From Rheum nobile (Eukaryota > Streptophyta > Magnoliopsida > Caryophyllales > Polygonaceae): a DNA stretch of 64,000 nucleotides. Below are positions 21,705 to 34,654 of the stretch, piece by piece. Below the pieces are notes generated by a model that saw nothing but the letters and a program-made list of their open reading frames with translations, searched no databases and was not told where the DNA came from. The DNA is taken from assembly GCA_027886185.1 (NCBI GenBank), contig WOAB01000568.1:8440501-8504500 (forward strand). The letters run 5' to 3'. Made by a program: the position numbers and the translations under genes. The first letter of the stretch is position 1, and every line of letters starts with the position of its first letter.

Positions 21705-24700
21705 ATGGGTGATAACATTGAGAAATCTGTCGCTGAGGTTGCTGGGGCCGGAAATGGAAATCCTGTTGAGTCGACACCCCAAATTCAGTTTGGGAGTGGT
21801 CTGCCTGCAGTGAATTTACCAGTGGTGAATTTGCCAGCGACAAATCTGCCAGCGGCAAATCTACAAGCCACAAGGGTCAGAACTGATGCGAATCAGATTG
21901 TCCAACCGGTTGCTTATCAGACTGTCCCGACAGTCCATATGCCTAGTGATGTAAACGCAGGCTTGATGCCAGAAAAGTTCGATGAAACTGGCTTCAAGAC
22001 ATGGCAATAGAAGATGTTTTTCTTCCTGACCACGTTGAAGCTTGAGAAGTATCTGAAAGAGGATAAGCATGTGCTTTCGCTTCAGAATACAGATCCATAT
22101 GCCCTAGCCAGCGTTGAGGCCTGGACACATGGGGATTTTTTGTACAAAGTTTGGGTTCAAAGCCGCCTAATAGATCCACTGTACAATGTGTACAGCAAGA
22201 TCAAGACTTCCAGGGAACTCTGGGTTGCCTTGGAAAAGAAATACAAGTCTGAGGATGCAGGCTCCAAGAAGTTCGCAGTGGCGAAGTTTCTGGACTTCAA
22301 AATGGTGGATTCTAAGCCCATCATGGAGCAAGTTGAAGAGATGCAGCTTCTCACGCACGAGGTCATTGCTGAAGGAATGTCTATCTGTGAGACGTTCCAG
22401 GTGGCTGCATTCATTGAGAAACTCCCTCCAGGCTGGATGAATTTCAAGAGCTACCTGAAGCACAAGCGAAAGACAATGATTGTAGAAGACTTGATAGTCA
22501 GGCTGCAGATTGAGTCAACCAACCGCAAAGCAGATGGGGTTCAGCCTGTTGAACAGAAGACAAACTTGGCTGAACACAAGGACAAAGGGAAGAAACGGAA
22601 GTTCCAACCCCAAAGCTCCAACAACTTCAAGAAGCAACCAACTAAGAAGTTCAGTGGGAAATGCCACAAGTGTGGTAAAATGGGTCACAAGGCTGACGAA
22701 TGTCGTAGCAAGGCTGATCCGCGCAAGGACAAGGGGAAATCCCAAGCCAACATGACTGAAGGCAGTCTCTCGGATGCAGATCTGTGTGCTGTAGTGTCTG
22801 AAGTCAACATGGTTGGAGACAACCCAAAGGAATGGTGGTATGATACAGGTGCTACTAGACATATCTGCTCTGACAGGGGAATGTTCACCACTTATCAGCA
22901 GAGCAAGAGCGACGAGCATCTGTTTATGGGGAACTCGTCCACATCCAAGGTCGAAGGTCACGACAAAGTGGTGTTGAAGCTGACTTCTGATAAAGAGCCG
23001 ACTCTCACCAATGTCATGCACGTGCCAGATATACGGAAGAATCTGATCTCCGGCACTTTGCTGAGTAAGAACGGCTTCGTTGTGAAGTTCGTGTCTGACA
23101 AGCTAGTTCTCTCTAAGAATGGGGTGTATTTAGGCAATGGTTATGTAAAGGACGGACTGGTCAAAATGAATGTAATGATAGTCGTCCCAAAATTTGTTAT
23201 AACCGATGTTTCAATGAATAAGAATAATCCTATTGCTTATGTTGTTGAGTCTTTTAATATTTGGCATGAACGATTAGGACATGTGAATAATAAGTCTATT
23301 CAAAGACTAATGAACATGAACCTAATTCCAAAATGCAAATCAAGTAAAGACAAATATGAAGTATGCGTACATGCCAAACTCACAAAAACGTCATCTCCAC
23401 ATGTAGAGAGAACAACCGAACCTCTAGGTTTAATACACATAGATCTGTGTGATTTAATTTTTTTGCAAACTAGAGGCGGTAAAAAGTATTTCGTGACCTT
23501 TATCGATGATTGCACAAAATGAGGCCTTGGAAAAATTAAAGGAATACAAGTTGGATGTTGAAAACCAACTTAGTAAAACCATAAAAATAATCCGAAGTGA
23601 TAGAGGAGGCGAGTATGATGAACCTTTCAATGCGTTCTGTAGAGAACACGGGATTATTCATCAAACAACTGCTCCCTACTCACCCGAATCTAACGGAGTT
23701 GCGGAACGAAAGAACCGAACTCTGAAAGAGATGATGAATGCAATGTTGCAGGAATCTGGGTTACCCCAGAACATGTGGGGGAAAGCATTGCTTACCACCA
23801 ATTATATCCTCAACAAGATACCGCATAAGGTTACTGGCAAGACGCCATATGAACTTTGGAAAGGTAACGTATCATCGTACAAATACCTCAAAGTGTGGGG
23901 GTGCCTAGCAAAAGTGGCAGTACCACCTCCTAAAAAGGTCACAATCGGACCTAAGACCGTTGATTATATTTTCATAGGATATGCACACAACAGTAGTGCT
24001 TATCGGTTTCTGGTATATAAATCTGACATACCAGATATACATGTAAATAAATCAAGGAATGCGTCCTTCTTTGAACATGTGTTTCCGTGCAAGGATAAAG
24101 AACATCCGAAATGAACTCGTGAACAAAGAGAAGCAGGCACTTCTGTAAATGAAACAGAAGATGAACCTAGACGAGGAAAAAGAGCTCGAAAGGAGAAGAC
24201 CTTTGGGCATGAGTTCATAACGGCCTTTCTTTTAGAGAATGAGCCTAGAACTTTCAAAGAAGCCATGTCTATACCTGATGCACCTTCATGGAAGGAAGCA
24301 GTTAAAAGCGAAATAGACTCCATTATGCAGAACCATACATGGGAGTTAGTAAATTTGTCACAAGGGTGTAAAGCACTTGGGTGAAAATGAATTTTCAAAA
24401 CTTGAAAACCGATGGCTCAATAAAGAAGCACAAGGCTAGGCTTGTGGTGCAAGGATTCCGACAAAAAGAGGGCTTGGATTTCTTTGACACTTATTCTTCG
24501 GTTACGAGAATAACTTCAATAAGAATGCTAATAGCAATAACAGTATTACGAAACCTCGAAATCCATCAAATGGATGTGAAAACTGCCTTTCTAAATGGAG
24601 AATTAGAAGAGGAGATTTATATGAAACAACTTGAGGGTTATGTTGTTCCTGGACAGGAACACAAGGTGTGCAGACTTGTCAAGTCTCTATATGGACTCAA

Positions 24701-25790
24701 ACAAGCTCCAAAACAATGGCATGAAAAATTTGGCAATGTCATGATGTCAAATGGCTTCAGCATCAATGAATGTGATAAATGCATCTACTTCAAAAACACT
24801 CCAAATGGATACATTTTGTTGTGTTTATACGTAGATGGCATGCTCATTATTGGAAGCAATAAAGACATGATCAACATAACTAAGAGCATACTTAGTGGGA
24901 AGTTTGACATGAAAGACTTGGGACTAACAGATGTCATACTAGGGATCAAAATCACTAGACATTCTGAAAGAATTATCCTATATCAAGGTCACTATGCTGA
25001 AAAAGTACTTGAGAGATTCAAGAACTACTCAAGCGGGACTGCAAAGAGTCCTGTGGACCCTCATCTTCACTTGACTAAGAACTTGGGGGATGCAGTGTCA
25101 CAGTTGGAGTATGCACGTGTGATTGGAAGTCTGATGTACTTGACCAATTGCACAAGACCTGACTTGGCGCACTCAGTAAATGTACTAAGTCGCTACACAA
25201 GTAATCCAGGACACAAACACTGGAAATGAATAACTAGAGTATTGAACCACTTGCGATATACTCAAAGTTATGGGCTGCACTATGGCAAATACCCAGCAAT
25301 TCTAGAAGGATACAGTGATGCAAACTGGATATCCGACTCTAGAAACTCAAAATCCACAAGTGGATATGTATTTACACTTGGTGGTGCAACAATATCATGG
25401 AAATCTTCCAAACAAACACTGCTGGCCAGATCCACTATAGAGTCTGAGTTCATTGCTTTAGACAAAGCAGCAGAGGAAGCTGAATGGCTTCAGAATTTTT
25501 TGGAAGATATCCCAATGTGGGATAAACCAGTGCCAGCATTAGGTGTACACTGTGATAGTCAATCGGCTATAGCTCGGGCACTGAGTCGTCTATACAATGC
25601 TAAATCACGTCATATAAGAAGATGACATAAAACCATTAGACAACTACTCTAAAATGGTATAATCTTAATCGATTATATCAAATCGGCTGACAACCTAGCG
25701 GATCCATTTACTAAAGGTTTGTCACGAGATCAAGTTGTTAAATCATCAAGAGGAATGAGTTTAAAGCCTATGACCAAAGAGGATGCTTGA
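21705..25790 (+). pseudogene. Copia gag-pol polyprotein, decayed
   Basis: ATG 21705 (MGDNIEKSVAEV). Domains in order: gag with LWVALEKKYKSEDAGSKKF, CCHC knuckle CHKCGKMGHKADEC, protease WWYDTGATRHICS, GAG-pre-integrase WHERLGHVNNKS, integrase with FIDDCTK, IRSDRGGEYDEP and SPESNGVAERKNRTLKEM, RT with QMDVKTAFLNGELEEEIYM, LYGLKQAPKQWHEK and LCLYVDGMLIIGS, then RNase H with YSDANWISDSRNSKSTSGY and IESEFIALDKAAEEAEWL. Damage: TAG at 22008-22010; about 30 bases lost at 23517-23522 in the integrase core, shifting frame; TGA at 24112-24114; frameshifts near 24379-24398 before the RT; TGA at 25227-25229; TGA at 25623-25625. The RT catalytic YVDD is YVDG. Final stop 25788-25790. It cannot be functional. 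Confidence 0.92.
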
Positions 25791-25887
25791 TGGAAAACCC
25801 CACCGACGTGACTGGAGATCCCAAGATGTAGGTTCAAAGGGAAAACCAAATCAAGCAGAATCTAGATGAGCACTGGGAGACTCAGTT

Positions 25888-28502
25888 TGTAATATCCCTT
25901 AATTTTTAGTAAGGATATTTGAGTAATTTTTCTCATCCTTCGTTCGATTAATTATTTCGCTTTCAGTGGAGTTTGGATTTTCAGTAATATCCATTATCTC
26001 CGTAATAATTCTCTGAGTGGTATAAAATACATTCGATGTATTTTTCGGAGATTAGAATATTTGTTTGGATACAAACATATAATTTCCGGGGTTTAAAACC
26101 CATACCGAATATTATCCATGTGTAACCTTATCCCCCGTCAACCACTTGCTCCACTTGCAAGTTGGCCGGTTCCCTGCAGAGGGAGTTGTCAGAGCTTGCC
26201 CCCTCTTTGGGCTCTCCACTTGTGCCGGTCGGAGCTCTGTCTCTCTCTCCCTTGGACTATATAAGGTGGTGGGGATGAAGAGTGGAAGGAAGCCCATCTC
26301 GTCCTCCCTCTCCGAGCTCCCGCTGTCTCCTCTGTTCCTCTCATCTCTCCCGTGCTCCATCGTCATCTCTCTCGGTGAGCCTCCTCTGTCCAGTCGCTCC
26401 TCCGGCGAGCTCGACCCGGACCACCGGCGCCTCGCCTCTCCTCCTCTGTTGCGCCGTTGCTGCTGAACTTCAGAGCCACCCAGCGGCGAGCGTCGTCGTC
26501 CTCCTCTGTCCCTCCCCTGTTCTGGGCTGGTGCTGCTGGTGGCGAGTGGTGTCGCTGGGAGCTGCGTTCAGCTGGTGTCCGTGGCGGTGTTGGTGGCGGT
26601 TGTGCTAATGGTTGTTGATGCGTGGTGGTGGTTGTCGTTGTTGAAGCTGTTTGTTGTTGCTGTTGGAATTCGAAGGTTGAAGGAGGTGAACAGTAGCCGT
26701 GGGCCCCTCCTTTGTTTGTTGTTGTTGGGCTGAGTTAGCCCAATTACATTCTAGTCCAGATTCAACCCGAATTTATTCGAGCGGTATAATTTCGACTCTC
26801 TTTTATCCGTATTCTTCTTTAGGAAAATTTAATAAATATTTTTATGATTTAATATCATTAAAATTTATTAAATATAATTCCTTGAGTTCGTCCAGATAAG
26901 TTAATTGATATTAATTAATATGTCATGTACTGGATCGCGTGTGGACTCGTAATCTATTGGGGTTATCTGAGCTTAGGCCATGTCCTTGGAAAGGATATCA
27001 TCAGTAGTCGTCTCATCTAGATTCATCGCCGAATCTACTCCAGGCAAGTGGCGGTTCGCTCTTGCTCATCATTCCATTCTTTCATTAATTATCAATTGTT
27101 TAGTTGTTAATTAATTTGGGATGATTTACTGTTTGCGTTGGGAACAGTTTTGATAAATTATTTGATAAAAGAAGTGCTGTTATAATAGGTTGTATATTGC
27201 TAGATCCAGCGCTATTATGTTCATAATGGTTTTGTTGTGGATTTTAAAGGTGAATTTCATATGAAAGATTATATTAGGTTACATATACTGTTAGTGGCAA
27301 CGCTATTTTGATATATATATATATATATAGATTGAAAGATCTATGATGTTGGCCTTGATGGCTTTGATTTGATGTGATATATGACTGTGTTGAACTGTTA
27401 GTTATCACGTGTATTCGTAGGAACGTTTACTGGGGCCCAGGAGGTCCAGTCGTTTCTTGATAATTAAATGGAGAAAGGGCTTTAGTCCCTAAAACCTTGG
27501 TGGGTCATGACTAGCCTCTATACTTTAGTATAGAGGTGGTGCACTTAGCTAGTGTCACACTTACCTCGGGGGCAAATCTCGGGATATGCTCCCAGGAAAT
27601 CTCTCGTCTCGGGATGAGCAGATCATAATAAAAGTTTATAATGTGGTATGTGGTTTGGTTTTGGAATTAAATCAGATAAGTGCTTTAGCACACATAATTA
27701 ATATACCCTCAGGCGAGTAGTGCAGCTAGGTAATAGTGCAGCCAGGAAAACTCGTCTTGACTTTGATCAGAGTAAAGTTCTCTTTCCAATCTGGATTCGC
27801 CCTGGGGCGGTGAGGTTGGTTGTGAGCCGAAACATCAAGTCATTTTTGAACGCTTGTATGAATATTATTAATTAAGTTTCCCAACATTTGTCATGTTTCC
27901 TATAAGGCTCATTTCATTTGGAGTCTTCTTTTGGGATTGATTGATGTGAGGCTCGGTCTCCAGAATCTTCTCTTGTGCATACCTTTTCATGTATTCCAGT
28001 AGGAGTATGATGGTTGACTATCGTTATCGGTAGTTATTCGAGAAGCGAAGAGTCTAACCTAATACGACTGCTTCGAACCACTCTGCTTTGTATCCTTGCA
28101 TAGTCTTTCATTAGACTAATCAACCGTAATTATTCCCTTGCATGGTTGGCTGGTGTCATCCGTTCGATTCGGCACATCAGGTATGTTGCAGATCCGAGAA
28201 GGCTAGAACGACTATGAGAATGAACAGTGTTTTGAAGAGTTATTTTGTTTTAAGACTCCCGCTGTGTTAATAATGCTTTGATATAAAGACTTCCGCTGTA
28301 TTAAATTCTGATGATGTATTTCGTTTTGTCTGGAATCATGTGTAATTCCGAGACTGTGGTTTAATAAAAGTTATGATATTTGGTATTGTAACTGTGGTTT
28401 GATAGTTATATCGTTTGGAAAAGCCTGGGGTGACTTCGGGTGTTTTCGTTCGGGGTCATCGACAGTAATGCTTTCAAAGAGGTAAAATTTGGGGGTGTTA
28501 CA
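25888..28502 (+). repeat. Array LTR 1
   Basis: 2615 bp. TATA box in CTATATAAGG at 26257-26266, followed by a GC-rich CTCC/CCTCTG leader-like stretch (26280-26560), then AT-rich sequence with an (AT)n tract near 27310-27328. Shares with LTR 5, but not LTRs 2-4, the variants GTGCCGGTCGG (26220s), CCCGCTGTCTCC (26319s) and TAATCTATTGGGG (26950s). Confidence 0.92.
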
Positions 28503-29550
28503 GATTTGGTATCAGAGCTAAAAAGTTTTCGTAGGCTCTGTTACAGATTTGGTATCAGAGCTAAAAAGTTTTCGTAGGCTCTGTTACAGATTTGGTATTA
28601 GAGCCGAAAGTTTTTAAAACGGATTTGGGATTTCATGAACCATTTACTCGTTTTGTTTGAAAATGTTTTCAAACGGCTCTTGTGAACTCACGGGCGGCAC
28701 CAGTACCGGCACCGTTGGGTGGTTGGGTGTGTGATGTGGCTGGGGTAGCTTGGCCTGGTGATGTTACAGATCCGGTTTGAAATATTTTCACTCGTTTGAA
28801 ATATTTTTACTCGTTTGAAATATTTTCGAAGGCTCTGTATTTTTGAATGAAAGATTATAACCGTTCATAGTCGTGCCTTTTCTCTTAAGTCTGTTATGGC
28901 GGACCTCTAGTTAGACTTGAGTTCCCGGTTTCCTTGTTATGCTTTGAGGTTATAAGACTTGTGGTATCACTCTCTTTGAGGAAATAGGAGTAGTATCGTA
29001 TGTGATTCGTTTCGGGGAACGTAGGAATGAGATGTTATGATTATGTTTGGAGAAAGTTAAGGAATCTTAAAGGAGTTAAGTTAGAAATTGTTTAAAGAGA
29101 TGTGTTAAATTATTCTTGTAAGGATCTTAAGTTAGAGATGGCATAAGGTCAGTCTTACTTTGAGATAAATGATGGAATTGTGTAAAGTACCATTAAGGAA
29201 ATTAAGGAAGTTATGATTCGAGGTTACTAAGATTTAATATCTGAGTTGTAAGAAGTTAATTTATAAACCTTGGGTTTGTCTATAAAGAGATTGGAGGAGA
29301 AATGTGTGTTCTCCTAGTGAAGGTGCAGTAATATCGTTATGATGGTAATGGGAGACCATTACTCTAAGATAGTCATGATCTTGTGGAGTTAGTAAGAATT
29401 ACTACATGGTATGTAGTATGGAGATAAGGTTTGTGAGATGATGAAGTGATTAAGGATATTAAGTTCAGATAGTAAGTTTGATGGTGAGGCAGGTTCCTCA
29501 TTGGTTTAATGCAAGTTTCGGGGTCGAAACTTTTCTTAAGAGGGTAGTAA
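28503..29550 (+). other. Array internal region 1 (non-coding)
   Basis: 1048 bp. Opens with three 43-bp tandem copies carrying the PBS core TGGTATCAGAGC at 28507, 28550 and 28593 (third has TATTAG). Then a GTTTGAAATATTTT(C/T)ACTC repeat near 28780-28830 and purine-rich AT-rich sequence. Ends in the polypurine tract AAGAGGGTAGTAA. No domain-bearing frame. Confidence 0.88.
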
Positions 29551-32163
29551 TGTAATATCCCTTAATTTTTAGTAAGGATATTTGAGCAATTTTTCTCATC
29601 CTTCGTTCGATTAATTATTTCGCTTTCAGTGGAGTTTGGATTTTCAGTAATATCCATTATCTCCGTAATAATTCTCTGAGTGGTATAAAATACATTCGAT
29701 GTATTTTTCGGAGATTAGAATATTTGTTTGGATACAAACATATAATTTCCGGGGTTTAAAACCCATACCAAATATTATCCTTGTGTAACCTTATCCCCCG
29801 TCAACCACTTGCTCCACTTGCAAGTTGGCCGGTTCCCTGCAGAGGGAGTTGTCGGAGCTTGCCCCCTCTTTGGGCTCTCCACTTGTGTCGGTCGGAGCTC
29901 TGTCTCTCTCTCCCTTGGACTATATAAGGTGGTGGGGATGAAGAGTGGAAGGAAGCCCAGCTCGTCCTCCCTCTCCGAGCTCCCGATGTCTCCTCTGTTC
30001 CTCTCGTCTCTCCCGTGCTCCATCGTCATCTCTCTCGGTGAGCCTCCTCTGTCCAGTCGCTCCTCCGGCGAGCTCGACCCGGACCACCAGCGCCTCGCCT
30101 CTCCTCCTCTGTCGCACCGTTGCTGCTGAACTTTGGAGCCACCCAGCGGCGAGCGTCGTCGTCCTCCTCTGCCCCTCCCATGTTCTGGGCTGGTGCTGCT
30201 GGTGGCGAGTGGTGTCGCAGGGAGCTGCGTTCAGCTGGTGTCCGTGGCGGTGTTGGTGGCGGTTGTGCTGATGGCTGTTGATGCGTGGTGGTGGTTGTCG
30301 TTGTTGAAGCTGTTTGTTGTTGCTGTTGGAATTCGAAGGTTGAAGGAGGTGAACAGTAGTCGTGGGCCCCCCTCCTTTGTTTGTTGTTGTTGGGCCGAGT
30401 TAGCCCAATTACATTCCAGTCCAGATTCAACCCGAATTTATTCGAGCGGTATAATTTCGACTCCCTTTTATCCGTATTCTTCTTTAGGAAAATTTAATAA
30501 ATATTTTTATGATTTAATATCATTAAAATTTATTAAATATAATTCCTTGAGTTCGTCCAGATAAGTTAATTGATATTAATTAATATGTCATGTACTGGAT
30601 CGCGTGTGGACTCGTAATTTGTTGGGGTTATCTGAGCTTAGGCCATGTCCTTGGAAAGGATATCATCAGTAGTCGTCTCTTCTAGATTCATCTCCGAATC
30701 TACTCCAGGCAAGTGGCGGTTCGCTCTTGCTCATCATTCCATACTTTCATTAATTATCAATTGTTTAGTTGTTAATTAATTTGGGATGATTTACTGTTTG
30801 CGTTGGGAACAGTTTTGATAAATTATTTGATAAAAGAAGTGCTGTTATAATAGGTTGTATATTGCTAGATACAGCGCTATTATGTTCATAATGGTTTTGT
30901 TGTGGATTTTAAAGGTGAATTTCATATGAAAGATTATATTAGGTTACATATACTGTTAGTGGCAACGCTATTTTGATATATATATATATAGATTGAAAGA
31001 TCTATGATGTTGGCCTTGATGGCTTGGATTTGATGTGATATATGACTGTGTTGAACTGTTAGTTAGCACGAGTATTCGTAGGAACGTTTACTGGGGCCCA
31101 GGAGGTCCAGTCATTTCTTGATAATTAAATGGAGAAAGGGCTTTAGTCCCTAAAACCTTGGTGGGTCATGACTAGCCTCTATACTTTAGTATAGAGGTGG
31201 TGCACTTAGCTAGTGTCACACTTACCTCGGGGGCAAATCTCGGGATATGCTCCCAGGAAATCTCTCATCTCGGGATGAGCAGATCATAATAAAAGTTTAT
31301 AATGTGGTGTGTGGTTTGGTTTTGGAATTAAATCAGATAAGTGCTTTAGCACACATAATTAATATACCCTCAGGCGAGTAGTGCAGCTAGGTAATAGTGC
31401 AGCCAGGAAAACTCGTCTTGACTTTGATCAGAGTAAAGTTCTCTTTCCAATCTGGATTCGCCCTGGGGCGGTGAGGTTGGTTGTGAGCCGAAACATCAAG
31501 TCATTTTTGAACGCTTGTATGAATATTATTAATTAAGTTTCCCAACATTTGTCATGTTTCCTATAAGGCTCATTTCATTTGGAGTCTTCTTTTGGGATTG
31601 ATTGATGTGAGGCTCGGTCTCCAGAATCTTCTCTTGTGCATACCTTTTCATGTATTCCAGTAGGAGTATGATGATTGACTATCGTTATCGGTTGTTATTC
31701 GAGAAGTGAAGAGTCTAACCTAATACGACTGCTTTAAACCACTCTGCTTTGTATCCTTGCATAGTCTTTCATTAGACTAATCAACCGTAATTATTCCCTT
31801 GCATGGTTGGCTGGTGTCATCCGTTCGATTCGGCACATCAGGTATGTTGCAGATCCGAGAAGGCTAGAACGACTATGAGAATGAACGGTGTTTTGAAGAG
31901 TTATTTTGTTTTAAGACTTCCGTTGTGTTAATAATGCTTTGATATAAAGACTTCCGCTGTATTAAATTCTGATGATGTATTTCGTTTTGTCTGGAATCAT
32001 GTGTAATTCTGAGACTGTGGTTTAATAAAAGTTATGATATTTGGTATTGTAACTGTGGTTTGATAGTTATATCGTTTGGAAAAGCCTGGGGTGACTTCGG
32101 GTGTTTTCGTTCGGGGTCATCGGCAGTAATGCTTTCAAAGAGGTAAAATTTGGGGGTGTTACA
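29551..32163 (+). repeat. Array LTR 2
   Basis: 2613 bp, TGTAATATCC...GGTGTTACA. Carries the inner-LTR variants GTGTCGGTCGG, CCCGATGTCTCC and TTGTTGGGG, but agrees with LTR 1 in TACCTCGGGGGCAAATC and TTTGTATCCTTGC. Confidence 0.92.
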
Positions 32164-33198
32164 AATTTGGTATCAGAGCTAAAAAGTTTTCGTAGGCTCT
32201 ATTACAGATTTGGTATCAGAGCTAAAAAGTTTTCGTAGGCTCTATTACAGATTTGGTATCAGAGCCGAAAGTTTTTAAAACGGGTTTGGGATTTCATGAA
32301 CCATTTACTCATTTTGTTTGAAAATGTTTTCAAACGGCTCTTGTGAACTCACGGGCGGCACCAATACCGGCACCGGCACCGTTGGGTGATTGGGTGTGTG
32401 ATGTGGCTGGGGTAGCTTGGCCTGATGATGTTACAGATCCGGTTTGAAATATTTTCACTCGTTTGAAATATTTTCGAAGGCTCTGAATTTTCGAATGAAA
32501 GATTATAACCGTTCATAGTCGTGCCTTTTCTCTTAAGTCTGTTATGGCGGACCTCTAGTTAGACTTGAGTTCACGGTTTCCTTGTTATGCTTTGAGGTTA
32601 TAAGACTTGTGGTATCACTCTCTTTGAGGAAATAGGAGTAGTATCGTATGTGATTCGTTTCGGGGAACGTAGGAATGAGATGTTATGATTATGTTTGGAG
32701 AAAGTTAAGGAATCTTAAAGGAGTTAAGTTAGAAATTGTTTAAAGAGATGTGTTAAATTATTCTTGTAAGGATCTTAAGTTAGAGATGGCGTAAGGTCAG
32801 TCTTACTTTGAGATAAATGATGGAATTGTGTAAAGTACCATTAAGGAAATTAAGGAAGTTATGATTCGAGGTTACTAAGATTTAATATCTGAGTTGTAAG
32901 AAGTTAATGTATAAACCTTGGGTTTGTCTATAAAGAGATTGGAGGAGAAATGTGTGTTCTCCTAGTGAAGGTGCAGTAATATCGTTATGATGGTAATGGG
33001 AGACCATTACTCTAAGATAGTCATGATCTTGTGGAGTTAGTAAGAATTACTACATGGTATGTAGTATGGAGATAAGGTTTGTGAGATGATGAAGTGATTA
33101 AGGATGTTAAGTTCAGATAGTAAGTTTGATGGTGAGGCAGGTTCCTCATTGGTTTAATGCAAGTTTCGGGGTCGAAACTTTTCTTAAGGGGGTAGTAA
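32164..33198 (+). other. Array internal region 2 (non-coding)
   Basis: 1035 bp. Three PBS copies as in the other units (first preceded by ACAAATT). It has one fewer GTTTGAAATATTTTCACTC repeat and one extra CGGCAC, which accounts for its shorter length. Polypurine tract AAGGGGGTAGTAA at the end. Confidence 0.88.
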
Positions 33199-34623
33199 TG
33201 TAATATCCCTTAATTTTTAGTAAGGATATTTGAGTAATTTTTCTCATCCTTCGTTCGATTAATTATTTCGCTTTCAGTGGAGTTTGGATTTTCAGTAATA
33301 TCCATTATCTCCGTAATAATTCTCTGAGTGGTATAAAATACATTCGATGTATTTTTCGGAGATTAGAATATTTATTTGGATACAAACATATAATTTCCGG
33401 GGTTTAAAACCCATACCGAATATTATCCATGTGTAACCTTATCCCCCGTCAACCACTTGCTCCACTTGCAAGTTGGCCGGTTCCCTGCAGAGGGAGTTGT
33501 CGGAGCTTGCCCCCTCTTTGGGCTCTCCACTTGTGTCGGTCGGAGCTCTGTCTCTCTCTCCCTTGGACTATATAAGGTGGTGGGGATGAAGAGTGGAAGA
33601 AAGCCCAGCTCGTCCTCCCTCTCCGAGCTCCCGATATCTCCTCTGTTCCTCTCGTCTCTCCCGTGTTCCATCGTCATCTCTCTCGGTGAGCCTCCTCTGT
33701 CAAGTCGCTCCTCCGGCGAGCTCGACCCGGACCACCGGCGCCTCGCCTCTCCTCCTCTGTCGCGCCGTTGCTGCTGAACTTCAGAGCCACCCAGCGGCGA
33801 GCGTCGTCGTCCTCCTCTGCCCCTCCCCTGTTCTGGGCTGGTGCTGCTGGTGGCGAGTGGTGTCGCTGGGAGCTGCGTTCAGCTGGTGTCCGTGGCGGTG
33901 TTGGTGGCGGTTGTGCTGATGGCTGTTGATGCGTGGTGGTGGTTGTCGTTGTTGAAGTTGTTTGTTGTTGCTGTTGGAATTCGAAGGTTGAAGGAGGTGA
34001 ACAGTAGCCGTGGGCCCCCCTCCATTGTTTGTTGTTGTTGGGCCGAGTTAGCCCAATTACATTCCAGTCCAGATTCAACCCGAATTTATTCGAGCGGTAT
34101 AATTTCGACTCCCTTTTATCCGTATTCTTCTTTAGGAAAATTTAATAAATATTTTTATGATTTAATATCATTAAAATTTATTAAATATAATTCCTTGAGT
34201 TCGTCCAGATAAGTTAATTGATATTAATTAATATGTCATGTACTGGATCGCGTGTGGACTCGTAATCTGTTGGGGTTATCTGAGCTTAGGCCATGTCCTT
34301 GGAAAGGATATCATCAGTAGTCGTCTCGTCTAGATTCATCGCCGAATCTACTCCAGGCAAGTGGCGGTTCGCTCTTCCTCATCATTCCATACTTTCATTA
34401 ATTATCAATTGTTTAGTTGTTAATTAATTTGGGATGATTTACTGTTTGCGTTGGGAACAGTTTTGATAAATTATTTGATAAAAGAAGTGCTGTTATAATA
34501 GGTTGTATATTGCTAGATACAACGCTATTATGTTCATAATGGTTTTGTTGTGGATTTTAAAGGTGAATTTCATATGAAAGATTATATTAGATTACATATA
34601 CTGTTAGTGGCAATGCTATTTTG

Positions 34624-34654
<31 letters not shown>

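Noticed and set aside
26112..26899. Frames of 62-143 codons recurring in all five array LTRs (both strands, Ser/Pro- or Arg/Glu-rich)
   Set aside because: They recur because the LTRs are near copies. They overlap each other on both strands in a GC-rich CTCC-type stretch and have no domain, so they are not treated as genes.
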